Source of the DNA: Muribaculaceae bacterium | GTDB taxonomy: Bacteria > Bacteroidota > Bacteroidia > Bacteroidales > Muribaculaceae | Assembly (NCBI GenBank): GCA_029060585.1 | Contig: JAIDTS010000010.1 | Coordinates: forward strand, 1-26,661 | Direction: 5' to 3' | DNA length: 26,661 nucleotides | In this document: piece after piece, positions 1-8,864 of the stretch | How positions within the stretch are numbered: the first letter of the stretch is position 1 | Layout of the letters: each line of letters opens with the position of its first letter | Translations under genes and position numbers: made by a program | The notes under the pieces: model-generated | Database searches by the model: none | What the model saw: the letters and a program-made list of their open reading frames with translations, nothing else | Told to the model about the DNA's origin: nothing

Positions 1-78
1 GTGCCGTCGGGCGCGTACTGCGGGCCGAACTGAGGATCATAGATCGGGGTGCCGTCCGGTGCGTACTGCTGTTCAGGC
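1..78 (-). repeat. Tandem 48-nt (16-residue) repeat in the kinase tail
   Basis: Bases 1-20 and 49-68 match at 18 of 20 positions and lie exactly 48 nt apart, in frame. They encode QYAPDGT twice, within a unit close to QYAPDGTPIYDPQFGP. The array reaches the window edge, so the copy number is unknown. Confidence 0.7.
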
Positions 79-2951
79 ATTACAAAGGGGTCGTATGGCA
101 TACCGGCTTCAGGCTCACACTGATACGCTTGATTATCCATACCATCGTTCTGAGTCTGAACAGGCTGAGATGCATCGTGTGAATGCTCGCTAGGCATAGA
201 CATGGCATGCTGCATGGTAAGATCGATGGTAGGTTCTGTCCACAAGGGAGCAACGACGTCTTCAGGAATCTCCGCCATGCGATATGGAATCTCAAACCAG
301 AACGTAGAACCAAAACCTTCCCCTTCCGAGGAGACACCGATCTGACCGCCTAGGAATTCAACAATAGCCTTACATATCGGCAACCCGAGGCCGGTACCGT
401 TGACGAAACTGTTGAGCTTAATGAAACGTTCGAAAACCTTCTTCTGATTTTCCTCCGAAATACCGGAGCCGGTATCGTGGCAATAGAAGTAGAGGTTCTC
501 GCCACGCACTTCATAACCGAAGGAAATGCTTCCCGTCTCAGTAAACTTACTTGCATTTGTCAGGAAGTTTATGACAACCTGCGACAGACGGTTGGGATCT
601 GTATCCAGCCAGCACGACTGAGCTCCGAAATTACAAAGCAGGTCAACGCCGGGCTTGACACGGTCAACTACAGACTCGCCGATATTCACGAGAAGGGCGT
701 TGATGTCGGTAGGCCGCATATTGAACTCCATTGTTCCGGCCTCAGTCTTCGAGAGGTCGAGGATATCACTGATAATCTGGAGCAACATCTCGTTGTTGCT
801 CTCAATAATATTGATGAACTTCTGCTTCTGTGCAGGATCGTCGGTCTCGGCAAGCATATTGGAGAAACCTACGATTGCATTGAGCGGAGTGCGAATCTCA
901 TGGCTCATATTGGCGAGGAACGCAGATTTCAGACGGTCGGCCTCCTTAGCTGATTCACGAGCCTCGATAAGTCGACGCATCTGCTCCTTGCGGTCTGTTA
1001 TGCAAGCGAAAGAGCCGATGAGCACCTCAGGCTTTCCTTCAGAATCGTAGCGTTCCACACTGGCGTTGACCTCCAGCCACTCTTCTACGCTCTTTCCTCC
1101 GTCGGGAATAAGGATACGGAATTCCATCTGAACGTATTTCCTCTTTCCCTCTATGAGCTCCGAAGTGAGGTTCTTTACCTTCTCCTTGTCGTCAGGATCA
1201 ATCATTCCGAAAATAAGGTTCTCTGGAACCACCACATCCTTCCCATCCGTGGAGACAAGGTTATGGTTTATCTTACGTAGAGCCTCATTGTATTTCAACT
1301 GGATATTCTTATCGACAAGGTTCCAGTGCCAGGGAACGATCTGCGCGAGGTCGAGAGTCATCTCAAGCAACGCTGAGGTATATTTCAGATCCTGCTCCGA
1401 CTTAATACGCTTAGTGATGTTGAAGCAGAATATCTCGAGCGAATCAGGATCGAACCCTCGGTGGATGTTAACCTCATAGTATGAATCCGTCTTCACGAAA
1501 TGCTCTATATATGCAACACCCTTGCCATCGTCGGAGAGACGGGCCACAGCTTTCAGCATCTCCGCCTCATTGAACAGAGGCTCACAACGGCATTCTCCGG
1601 CATGCCTCTCCCAGAGTTCGATGGCCTTTTGGTTGCCTGGAGTTGTCTCCACCTCTATGGGGACCCCATCTTCGTTATAATTCACCTTGCCGATGAAATA
1701 ATTGACAGGGAGGTGATTGATCTTTATCTCGCGGCGCTTCATGAACGACTCTGTCTTTCCCTTGAAGAGAAGATAGTACATTACAAGCTGTACGAGAGAA
1801 ATGAGGATGAGTAGAGCTACTGCGAATGCCAGAGGATTCTTGCTGAACATAGACTCCGGTTTGTGATAGTAGCTTGTATTGGAAGGAGCGTTAGAATCGT
1901 CGAGACCCTTGCGTTCAAGCTGCGGATAATCGATGCTTGCTCCACCCCGGTCTCCTTTGTCGAGGGGAATCTGCCGCATGTCGTCGCCCTTCAGCATTCG
2001 GTCGATCACTTCCTTGCTCTTCTTCATGATCTCGGATCTAACAGGAAGAACGCCACCTACGACTCCGGTCTTGAAATAATTCTCCTTAACCGTAAATATA
2101 GGTTGAGGGGACTTATCGATCAGATTGACATCACCTGCGGAATAGACAGGATGACCGGCCTGGTTCAACTCACGATGATACCAGTTTCCCAAAAGTATAC
2201 CTGTCTCGAGATCGCGCTTCGCGAGAAGGTTTCTGAACTTATCGCTTCCACCATCCGACTCAGCGTTGATCCATTCGAAGGATACGTTGGGATATTTGGA
2301 GTTCAGATACTGCCTGACACTGTCGCGCAGCTGCAGACTGGTCGTGAGAGAATTAGATGCGAACTTGAAGTTTTTCATCTTCGGCTGCATCTTCATCATC
2401 ATGTCGATGGTCTTTTTGTAGTGGTCTGGAATCTTGATATATGTGAAATTGAAACGGTCGCGGATATCATGAAGCGTCACTACAGGTGCTTCCGAAATAT
2501 CCACGTCGGCATACTCGTACTCCTTGGGAATCACCTCCTCGGTGGCTCCCATATAGAGCATCGGGATATTTTTCCAGCGCCTGTTGACTTCTTCGCGCGC
2601 TGCGAAAGCAGGGCGGCCCATCATAATTATTCCGGTGGGAGGAGTATCGGCGAAATCATCGAGGCAAGCTGCGATGGTAGCGTCGAAAATGGAATCATTC
2701 AGAATCGCGCTCGAGTCAAGATGACGCACATTAGAGGCTACGCCCTTTACGTTGACGAGGTGATACATCAGGCCATTGATGTATTCCTGCACCCAGGGAC
2801 TGCTCTCATCGAATGAGTTCAATATAAGGATATGGTTGTTGGATGTCTGCGCTGCACTCACCCTTAGAGGCAGGGAGAATGCAGCCAAGATCATCAGAGC
2901 CACGCCCAAGACGCGCCTGAATATCCTTAGATTGACGTTGATTGGTTTCAT
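1..2951 (-). CDS. Membrane sensor histidine kinase with periplasmic binding-protein-like sensor and repetitive C-terminal tail (partial, runs off left edge)
   Basis: I translated this frame by hand from ATG at 2951; it stays open to base 1, so at least 983 residues are visible and the stop is outside the window. Order: signal peptide (about 1-34, ending VSA-A), a periplasmic region of about 330 residues that begins HILILNSFDESSPWVQEYI and resembles ABC-type substrate-binding sensors of Bacteroidota kinases, one membrane helix (about 367-395), a PAS-like region, then HisKA with the phospho-acceptor in MSHEIRTPLNA (His684). The ATPase follows with N-box NFLTNASKF and G-boxes DTGSGIS and GTGLGLPICKAIV. 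After the catalytic domain comes a Pro/Gln/Met-rich tail that ends in repeats of QYAPDGTPIYDPQFGP. No receiver domain appears before the edge. It lies 46 nt after the glycosyltransferase and is probably the last or a late gene of that operon. Kinase identity is certain; the ligand is unknown. Confidence 0.93.
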   Translation of the reverse strand, partial: MKPINVNLRIFRRVLGVALMILAAFSLPLRVSAAQTSNNHILILNSFDESSPWVQEYINGLMYHLVNVKGVASNVRHLDSSAILNDSIFDATIAACLDDFADTPPTGIIMMGRPAFAAREEVNRRWKNIPMLYMGATEEVIPKEYEYADVDISEAPVVTLHDIRDRFNFTYIKIPDHYKKTIDMMMKMQPKMKNFKFASNSLTTSLQLRDSVRQYLNSKYPNVSFEWINAESDGGSDKFRNLLAKRDLETGILLGNWYHRELNQAGHPVYSAGDVNLIDKSPQPIFTVKENYFKTGVVGGVLPVRSEIMKKSKEVIDRMLKGDDMRQIPLDKGDRGGASIDYPQLERKGLDDSNAPSNTSYYHKPESMFSKNPLAFAVALLILISLVQLVMYYLLFKGKTESFMKRREIKINHLPVNYFIGKVNYNEDGVPIEVETTPGNQKAIELWERHAGECRCEPLFNEAEMLKAVARLSDDGKGVAYIEHFVKTDSYYEVNIHRGFDPDSLEIFCFNITKRIKSEQDLKYTSALLEMTLDLAQIVPWHWNLVDKNIQLKYNEALRKINHNLVSTDGKDVVVPENLIFGMIDPDDKEKVKNLTSELIEGKRKYVQMEFRILIPDGGKSVEEWLEVNASVERYDSEGKPEVLIGSFACITDRKEQMRRLIEARESAKEADRLKSAFLANMSHEIRTPLNAIVGFSNMLAETDDPAQKQKFINIIESNNEMLLQIISDILDLSKTEAGTMEFNMRPTDINALLVNIGESVVDRVKPGVDLLCNFGAQSCWLDTDPNRLSQVVINFLTNASKFTETGSISFGYEVRGENLYFYCHDTGSGISEENQKKVFERFIKLNSFVNGTGLGLPICKAIVEFLGGQIGVSSEGEGFGSTFWFEIPYRMAEIPEDVVAPLWTEPTIDLTMQHAMSMPSEHSHDASQPVQTQNDGMDNQAYQCEPEAGMPYDPFVMPEQQYAPDGTPIYDPQFGPQYAPDG

Positions 2952-2997
2952 ATGTCAAGATTTTAGTTAACAGAGTGATGTATCCGGAAAGAAAAAG

Positions 2998-4320
2998 CTA
3001 CATGTTCTCGATTCGAGCGATGTCGGAGGTCTTCTTTGGGTTCCAGTTGTCTTTGTAGGAAGTTCGCAAAAGCAGTTCCTCCGTGTGTCCGACAAGCCTG
3101 ACGATGCGCATGAAATATCCCATATAGAACGTATAGAGGAAAAGGAATGCACCGAGATGCCTCTCCTCGCGAGGCCTTTCAGTGATGCACATCATCACTC
3201 CGAAAGCACATAATGAGAAAGCAGATCGGAGAATGAAGCCGACTATCATAATCTCCACGAGTCGGTCTGTATTACCGAGCACAAGCAAGAATATATAGAA
3301 GAGCCAGACGTAGTTGAATATACAGTCGAAAAGAATATTGTCGAGATTAGATATCATGTTGGAGAAAGAGAAGTTTCGGTTGCTCCAAAGGATATCCTTG
3401 TGTTTTCTGATGCGGAAGCGCACGAGCGACTTCGACCATCTCTTCCTCTGCTTGAAAAGTGCGGACCATTTTTCCGGCACATTGGTCATGCAAATCGCAT
3501 CTTCGGCAAACCAGACACGATGTCCGGCCTTGCGGAACTTCTGCGTGATATCACCATCGAGACCGGGACCGATGTCCCAAGCACCTACCTCTCGGAGCAC
3601 CTCAGCATCGAAAGCACCGAAGGCACCTGAGATGATATGGTAGATTCCGAGACGGCTTGTCACCATACGACCTACCTGAATCGAACGCAGATATTCGAGA
3701 GCCTGCATGGAAGTGCAAAGAGTCTTGTCGGCGTTGCGCACCTTTACGCAACCACCGACAGCCTTTATGCGGCGGTCCATATAGAAAGGCAACAGCACCT
3801 TTTCAATAGCATCGCGGTCGAGAGAGCTGTCGCAGTCGAGATGGACGATATATTTTCCCGTAGCATGGTGCACGCCGCAATTGGCCGCGCTGGCCTTTCC
3901 GCCGCGTTCCACCATCCTGAAATATTTATGAATGTAGCCTCTCTTGAGGAGGTCGCGGCAAATCTGAGGAGTCGTGTCGTCGCTGCCATCGTCGACAATT
4001 ATGATCTCATAGTTCTGATAGGTCTGCTCGCTGAGAGAGGTCACGAGCTTATATATCTGCTTTCCTTCGTTCTTGCCCGGGGCAAGGATAGTCACCAGCG
4101 GTTTTTCAAGATAAAGCTGGTAGCGAGCGGCATCGCGCTTCTTGCGGCGTTGATTGAAAGTAGCCCCGTGCCAGGCCGCCACGATGAAGTCGGTCAGATA
4201 ATATCTCGGGAACTCGATAAAAAGCAGAAACCAGAACGTCGCGATCATTCCCTTTCCAAAGAAGTTGACCGAGAGTACGTCGAGGATGCCGTCTATGAAT
4301 TCGTATATGTAGTAGAGCAT
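2998..4320 (-). CDS. Processive family 2 glycosyltransferase (exopolysaccharide synthase)
   Basis: This 440-residue inner-membrane protein has an N-terminal membrane segment (about 24-47), a cytosolic GT-A domain (about 73-300) and C-terminal helices (about 326-350, 355-378 and 389-408). All landmarks of processive GT2 synthases of the BcsA/PgaC/Alg8 type are present: VDDGS at Asp110-Asp111, the DxD metal site at Asp162 and Asp164, an LDGD acidic site (Asp255/257) at the catalytic-base position, and QRKRW at 291-295 (QxxRW). It should polymerise a sugar nucleotide and push the chain across the inner membrane. It has no C-terminal PilZ domain. It follows the zinc-ribbon protein by 35 nt in an operon with HlyD-like and TolC-like genes, which suggests those carry the product outwards. 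The sugar and linkage cannot be read from sequence. Class confidence is high; polymer identity is open. Confidence 0.92.
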   Translation of the reverse strand: MLYYIYEFIDGILDVLSVNFFGKGMIATFWFLLFIEFPRYYLTDFIVAAWHGATFNQRRKKRDAARYQLYLEKPLVTILAPGKNEGKQIYKLVTSLSEQTYQNYEIIIVDDGSDDTTPQICRDLLKRGYIHKYFRMVERGGKASAANCGVHHATGKYIVHLDCDSSLDRDAIEKVLLPFYMDRRIKAVGGCVKVRNADKTLCTSMQALEYLRSIQVGRMVTSRLGIYHIISGAFGAFDAEVLREVGAWDIGPGLDGDITQKFRKAGHRVWFAEDAICMTNVPEKWSALFKQRKRWSKSLVRFRIRKHKDILWSNRNFSFSNMISNLDNILFDCIFNYVWLFYIFLLVLGNTDRLVEIMIVGFILRSAFSLCAFGVMMCITERPREERHLGAFLFLYTFYMGYFMRIVRLVGHTEELLLRTSYKDNWNPKKTSDIARIENM

Positions 4321-4355
4321 TTACTGAGTAAAAGTATAAAATATAGAGTTGCGGG

Positions 4356-5816
4356 TTATTGGCGGCGGTCTTCCAGACGCTCGATGAAGGTGTCGACATC
4401 ATCACCCACGGAGAACGTGTAGTTTCCGACAAGGTCGAACTGGAAACCTTTGTGGAGCTTGCGGTAGTCTTCAAACTGTTCGCGAAGCTCGTATTCCATC
4501 TGGGTCTGCGCAGGAGCTATCTCACCCGGACTGACACGCCTCAGGAAGTAGAAGTAGTTGCCCCAGAGCGTGCTCTTATAGTTGAAGAAGCGGCTCATTG
4601 CCTGCACGAGTGGGGGCACTACATACAGTGTCTCATAGTCATCGGCGGTAGGATCGAAGACATAGAAGCGCGAGACGATGAGTATATCTTCAGTATTTTC
4701 GTCGGTGTTGGCGAAAAGACGGATATATTCCTGGAAGTCTCGCATCGACGAGTATCCGTAGAATCCTACCTGGCTAACTACGAGTTTGTAGTCTGTAGAT
4801 GCGAAAGCACGGATGCCTTCAGGAGTGAACTCGAACTCCTCGATATTCACTTCTTTCAGTTCCTCGGTAGCGCTTGTACGCTTGCAGGTAGTGCAATATA
4901 CATTCATGTTAGGATACATGAATGAGTTTCCACATTCCTTACAGGAGTAGACCGACGAGGGTTTGTCGTAGTCGACACCGATATGACGAAGGAAATGCTT
5001 ACACTTTGGACAACGCAGCTCCTCATCCCAGTGATAGGCGGATTCAGGCGACACGTTGGCGCAACGGAAATGGTGGATCACGGCTTCCTCGTGCAGGTTT
5101 GTGCTGTCGCACTTAGGGCATCTCTCAAGAAATAGAAGATGGCTTCTCGAGCAGTGAGGGCAGACGTAGATCTTATGAATGAAGCGCGTACGCCGGATAT
5201 ATCCGAGGCGCAGGAGCTGCTCATGGAAGAAGTGGCGTTCCTGCATCTGCATGTATTCCTGATTCTGGTTCCAGAGGGTATGGTAGTATACCGCCATATA
5301 TCCGGAGCTGAGACCCGGGGTAGGTTCGGAAGAGAAAGTGAACTGTCTGCGAGATATCGCATAGCGGCAGAGTCGGAAGATTTCCTCCGCGTGAGTGACC
5401 ACGGGGTCTGTACCAAGAAGGAAGTTAAGGCTACGCATATTGTTGTAGATCTCCTCGATGCCCTGGGCCATGCCATGGTCGAGCGGATGAGTCGCGTAGC
5501 CGTCGACTGTCACGTCGGCGTTTCCGAGCCAACCTTTGAAGCGTTCTGTCACGAAACATGGTTTGTAGCGGCATTTCTCCGACCACAACGGGGAAGCATA
5601 ACGGATTGCGAGCATATTGCGGTCCATGATCGGAGACATGACATTGATAAACATAGCGTCGAAGTCCTCGAACTGGAGTTCCGGGGTCAGGTCGACGTCC
5701 ACCACATGATTGATCACCAATATACGGCGTCTGTTATGGTTGGAGACAATCGTATATCGGTCTTCCTTGACATTAGGTTCGTCGGAGATGTATAATGAAT
5801 TTTGCGTATCGCTCAT
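4356..5816 (-). CDS. Cytosolic multi-zinc-ribbon protein, TackOD1-like, in a polysaccharide synthase operon
   Basis: This 486-residue protein has no signal peptide or membrane helix. Residues 30-110 look like a small alpha/beta module (RRILVINHVVDVDL, then DAMFINVMSP). A cysteine-rich centre follows with paired CxxC knuckles at 219/222, 233/236, 269/272, 292/295 and 308/311, plus Cys252 and His248/249. The pattern CPHC...CPKC...RC...LRCPKC...HIGVDYDKPS...CKEC matches my memory of TackOD1 (Thaumarchaeal output domain 1), a zinc-binding output domain known from archaeal and bacterial signalling proteins. A C-terminal part of about 150 residues (GIRAFASTDYKLVVSQVGFYG onward) is alpha/beta and unrecognised. 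The start ATG overlaps the stop of the adaptor gene by 4 nt (ATGA), so the two are probably translationally coupled. I infer a regulatory or assembly role for the neighbouring synthase. TackOD1 assignment is likely but unsearched. Confidence 0.8.
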   Translation of the reverse strand: MSDTQNSLYISDEPNVKEDRYTIVSNHNRRRILVINHVVDVDLTPELQFEDFDAMFINVMSPIMDRNMLAIRYASPLWSEKCRYKPCFVTERFKGWLGNADVTVDGYATHPLDHGMAQGIEEIYNNMRSLNFLLGTDPVVTHAEEIFRLCRYAISRRQFTFSSEPTPGLSSGYMAVYYHTLWNQNQEYMQMQERHFFHEQLLRLGYIRRTRFIHKIYVCPHCSRSHLLFLERCPKCDSTNLHEEAVIHHFRCANVSPESAYHWDEELRCPKCKHFLRHIGVDYDKPSSVYSCKECGNSFMYPNMNVYCTTCKRTSATEELKEVNIEEFEFTPEGIRAFASTDYKLVVSQVGFYGYSSMRDFQEYIRLFANTDENTEDILIVSRFYVFDPTADDYETLYVVPPLVQAMSRFFNYKSTLWGNYFYFLRRVSPGEIAPAQTQMEYELREQFEDYRKLHKGFQFDLVGNYTFSVGDDVDTFIERLEDRRQ

Positions 5817-7456
5817 TTCTTTCTGTCGTATTTTGAAGTGTCGAGAATCCAGATACCCTCATATTTCGCAGGGTTGGACTTTCGTATTTTTGAGGTATCG
5901 GCATAAGCCTTGGCAGCCGATTCAGCGGAGGAATAATAGACAAACCATTTCTGGCCGAACTTTATCAGTTGAGCGTCAAAGCCGTCTTTCTTCACGCCGT
6001 CGAGATAATCGCGTGCCCTTTTCTCCTCCTGGAAAACTCCGATCACCGACATATATCGTGCATACTGCCTGCTGTCGGAACCATCAGTTTTCTTAGGAGC
6101 AGCCTTTGGAGCAGATTCCTTTTTGGGTTCAGCCTTGACAGGAGCCCCCTTCTTTGGCTCGGTCTTGGCTTGATCCGAACTCTTCTTCGTCTCGGTCTTC
6201 GCCTGGGTCTTATCAGCAGCAGCTGACTGCGGAGCCGGAGCAGCCTTTGGATTCGAGGAGTCAAGAATCATTGAGGTGTCCGTATCATAGACATCCGCTG
6301 ATGAAGAAACACCGTCTTCCTCGCGCAGGACGAGACCCTTTCCGACTTCATACTGCATGATGCGGTGAACTTCAGGCTCTTCTTCCCATGGGAAAAGGTT
6401 GCGTATCTTCACCTTCACGGGGAGACCTGAAGTAGCGCTCCAGAAGGGAATGATCTGTCCCTCGTCGATGTTGAGAAGGGCGATCAGCGCCTTGTTGGCC
6501 TTGGCGAAGTAGCTGCGGAGGTTCTCGGGGATATCTTCCGAGCGTACACCGACCATCATCACATGGGCATCGAAATTGAGATCATCGTTGACGTAGATCT
6601 TAGCCGGCATATTGTCCTTGATTCTGCCTGTCAGGTTGACTGGGACGTAGGCCACAACCATAAGGTTGTTGTCCTTGAGGTCGAGGTGCTGCATGTCAAT
6701 GATGTCTTCCTTCTCAAAGAAAATCATGCCGGTGGGAGCCATCACGTCGGTGATGAAACCGTCCTTATTGGAGATATTGTAGCGGATGTCGTAGGCATCG
6801 CTCTTCGAGTAGGGATTCTCATAGATCTGCGAGCCACCCTTTCTTGCGCGATTGGGGCCACGGGGACCGAATTCCGCGTCGTGCTTAAGGCCGGTGATCA
6901 CCCCGAGCTGGGCACGCAAGGCGGCGAGAAGCGCCTCTGCTTCCTTGAGTTCACGTTCAAGGTCCATCTTATGGGAGTTGTTTGAGAGACCGAATGAAAT
7001 ATTGTGAGACTCAAGCGCGATCTGCTTCTTGAGCTCGGCAATACGCACCTCAAGGACGCGTATTTTCTGCTCAATGTCGCTGAGTTGGAGGGTAATGGAC
7101 CGTTTGTTCTGAAGCACAGAAGGCTCATCATTCGGATTTATCTCCAGCACAAGCCAATCGAGGACGTAGTAGGAATAGAGGGTATCGCCGATGTGGACGA
7201 TATCGCCCGGTTTGACGTATACGGAGTCGAGATAGATATCGTAAGGAGCGCGCACTTTATTGATCTCGATGTGGATGTAAGCGTCATATTCGGTATAGAA
7301 CGACTTGTCGATCGCATACATAGTAGCGAGCGACACAAGGATGAATATGATGATACCGGCGATGATCTGCTGGCGGTTGATCTTCTTCTTGCGTTGGCGC
7401 AAGACGGCTTCTATGTTGTCCTTCTCGTCGAGCGAGCGATAGGTGAAGTTTCTCAT
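5813..7456 (-). CDS. HlyD/Alg44-like periplasmic adaptor with C-terminal SPOR domain
   Basis: This 547-residue protein has a short cytosolic N-terminus, one membrane helix (about 30-48) and a long periplasmic part. The first lipoyl/barrel-sandwich half lies at about 66-98 (VRAPYDIYLDSVYVKPGDIV), a coiled coil at about 112-185, and the second half at about 230-255 (GFITDVMAPTGMIFF), followed by beta-rich adaptor domains to about 360. This is the layout of membrane fusion proteins and of alginate Alg44. A low-complexity Pro/Ala/Lys/Glu linker (about 403-458) then leads to a SPOR-like domain (about 464-541; YMSVIGVFQEEKRARDYLDG, later GQKWFVYYSS). SPOR domains bind denuded peptidoglycan, so this one may anchor the adaptor to the cell wall. 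It overlaps both neighbours by ATGA. I infer that it bridges the inner-membrane synthase and the TolC-like channel. Confidence 0.88.
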   Translation of the reverse strand: MRNFTYRSLDEKDNIEAVLRQRKKKINRQQIIAGIIIFILVSLATMYAIDKSFYTEYDAYIHIEINKVRAPYDIYLDSVYVKPGDIVHIGDTLYSYYVLDWLVLEINPNDEPSVLQNKRSITLQLSDIEQKIRVLEVRIAELKKQIALESHNISFGLSNNSHKMDLERELKEAEALLAALRAQLGVITGLKHDAEFGPRGPNRARKGGSQIYENPYSKSDAYDIRYNISNKDGFITDVMAPTGMIFFEKEDIIDMQHLDLKDNNLMVVAYVPVNLTGRIKDNMPAKIYVNDDLNFDAHVMMVGVRSEDIPENLRSYFAKANKALIALLNIDEGQIIPFWSATSGLPVKVKIRNLFPWEEEPEVHRIMQYEVGKGLVLREEDGVSSSADVYDTDTSMILDSSNPKAAPAPQSAAADKTQAKTETKKSSDQAKTEPKKGAPVKAEPKKESAPKAAPKKTDGSDSRQYARYMSVIGVFQEEKRARDYLDGVKKDGFDAQLIKFGQKWFVYYSSAESAAKAYADTSKIRKSNPAKYEGIWILDTSKYDRKK

Positions 7457-8838
7457 TTCCTGGATACTGAAAGGTTTTCAATCGAACAGAAATCACTCAC
7501 ATTCTCGCCTGCGAGGAATTTGGCAAGGGAAGCGATCTGCTGGTCGCGGCTATACTGAAATTCGAGGAGACGCTCAAGGCAGAGGAGATAGGCATTGTAT
7601 TCCTTCATACGGGCGAGACGGTTGTATTCGCCCATACGGTTTTCGTATGCGTTGGTACGCATATCGATATATTTCTTGAGTTCGAGGCTGCGGTTGTATT
7701 CTCCTATGATAGAATTGTTGAGGCGTTCCACCTCGGTGGCCACGTAGCCGACCTCATCTGCGATCTGACGCTTGCGGAGGTATTGTTCGGCGCCGATAGC
7801 CTCACCCTGGGCCCGGAAAGCGGCACGCTGTTTCTTAGCCTCGTTGTTGATCGGAAACTTAAAGTAGATACCTGCGTCAACGTTAGCAGAGTTGCTGAGG
7901 AAGCTGCGGGTGTAATGTGAATATCGGATGAAAGGAGAGACATCCACGTCTTCCCAATACTTAGCATTTCTGGCGCGCTGCTCGAAGAGTTCCTGACGCT
8001 TGCGGGCGATCTTGAAGTCGGCCTGATTATCAAAAATATAACTCAGGAAGCTTGCGGTGTCGAGGCGGACGATGAAAGCGTCGGGGTGAGAGAGGTCTGA
8101 CGCCTCGAGGTTGCGGACCGTCAGACCGACGAGTTTTCTTTCAGCTTCTGCCTTCTCGCTAAGAATGAGCATGATGTCGTCGGAAGAAATGTTCTCGTAG
8201 TTGAGAAGGAACATATAGGCGTCGCTGAGGAGCGAGAGGTTGTGAACGCGGTGGGTAAGGATTCGACACATCGCCGAGTCCTGCATGGAGCGGTAGAATT
8301 CGCGTTGGCGTGCGTATTCAGTGCCGCGTGTCTCCTTCTGGTATGCAATCTTGTCGATGTCGGCCTGCAGCTGCACTTCACGAATCTTGCCCTTGGTGTT
8401 GTAGAGGCCGCTATTGAAGAAATTCCAGCGAATCTCAGCCTGGAACTTGGCATTGTAGCGGGAGACTGCGTCATCCTCCTCATTGAGGTGGAAATTATCG
8501 TCGAGACGGTAGTAGGTCTGGCCTGTAATCTGTAGGCCAGTAGGAGACTTGATGTATTTAGCCTGAGCATCCACGGATTTCTCAAGGGCTGCGTTATAGA
8601 GGGAGTCTGCGAGAAGAGTGTCACCGTATTTTTGAGACGCCCGGATGAAGATATCTTCTGAAACGGCTGAATGGGGATTATGCTTACCCAGAATCAGGGA
8701 ATCGAGCACGATGAAACGGCTCTCGAACTCGGAGAGAATAGAGTCGGATTTATGCATCATGGCTGAGCGTTCCTGCGCAGAAGCCATGATGGAAACAATG
8801 ATTGCCAGAGCATGTAAGAAAAACCGTTTCAGGTTCAT
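7453..8838 (-). CDS. TolC-like outer-membrane efflux/export channel
   Basis: This 461-residue protein starts with a signal peptide (about 1-21, ending SIMASA-Q). The mature chain is dominated by long amphipathic helices with two TolC-like repeats; beta-strand stretches such as LQITGQTYYRL and AEIRWNFFNSG (first half) and VSPFIRYSHYTRSF and VDAGIYFKFPINN (second half) sit where TolC barrel strands lie. The phrase DAGIYFKFPI followed by a long charged helix is typical of the second TolC repeat. Length fits the family. It is the first gene of the operon, preceded by a Bacteroidales-type promoter, and its stop overlaps the adaptor start by ATGA. Pairing with a HlyD-like adaptor and a GT2 synthase, and not with an RND or ABC pump, suggests polysaccharide export. 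Family membership is likely; the exported substrate is inferred. Confidence 0.87.
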   Translation of the reverse strand: MNLKRFFLHALAIIVSIMASAQERSAMMHKSDSILSEFESRFIVLDSLILGKHNPHSAVSEDIFIRASQKYGDTLLADSLYNAALEKSVDAQAKYIKSPTGLQITGQTYYRLDDNFHLNEEDDAVSRYNAKFQAEIRWNFFNSGLYNTKGKIREVQLQADIDKIAYQKETRGTEYARQREFYRSMQDSAMCRILTHRVHNLSLLSDAYMFLLNYENISSDDIMLILSEKAEAERKLVGLTVRNLEASDLSHPDAFIVRLDTASFLSYIFDNQADFKIARKRQELFEQRARNAKYWEDVDVSPFIRYSHYTRSFLSNSANVDAGIYFKFPINNEAKKQRAAFRAQGEAIGAEQYLRKRQIADEVGYVATEVERLNNSIIGEYNRSLELKKYIDMRTNAYENRMGEYNRLARMKEYNAYLLCLERLLEFQYSRDQQIASLAKFLAGENVSDFCSIENLSVSRK

Positions 8839-8864
8839 TTTGGGTCGGGATATAATTTAACTCA

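Noticed and set aside
80..556. Two small minus-strand open frames near the left edge
   Set aside because: They are out of frame with the kinase, which reads through the whole stretch without a stop.
1863..2816. Long plus-strand open frame (317 codons) opposite the kinase
   Set aside because: The minus-strand frame codes a clear signal peptide, sensor and kinase; the plus-strand translation has no recognisable motif and is the usual antisense shadow.
3637..4422. Plus-strand open frame (261 codons) opposite the glycosyltransferase
   Set aside because: It overlaps the GT2 catalytic core and crosses into the next gene; the GT motifs on the minus strand settle the coding strand.
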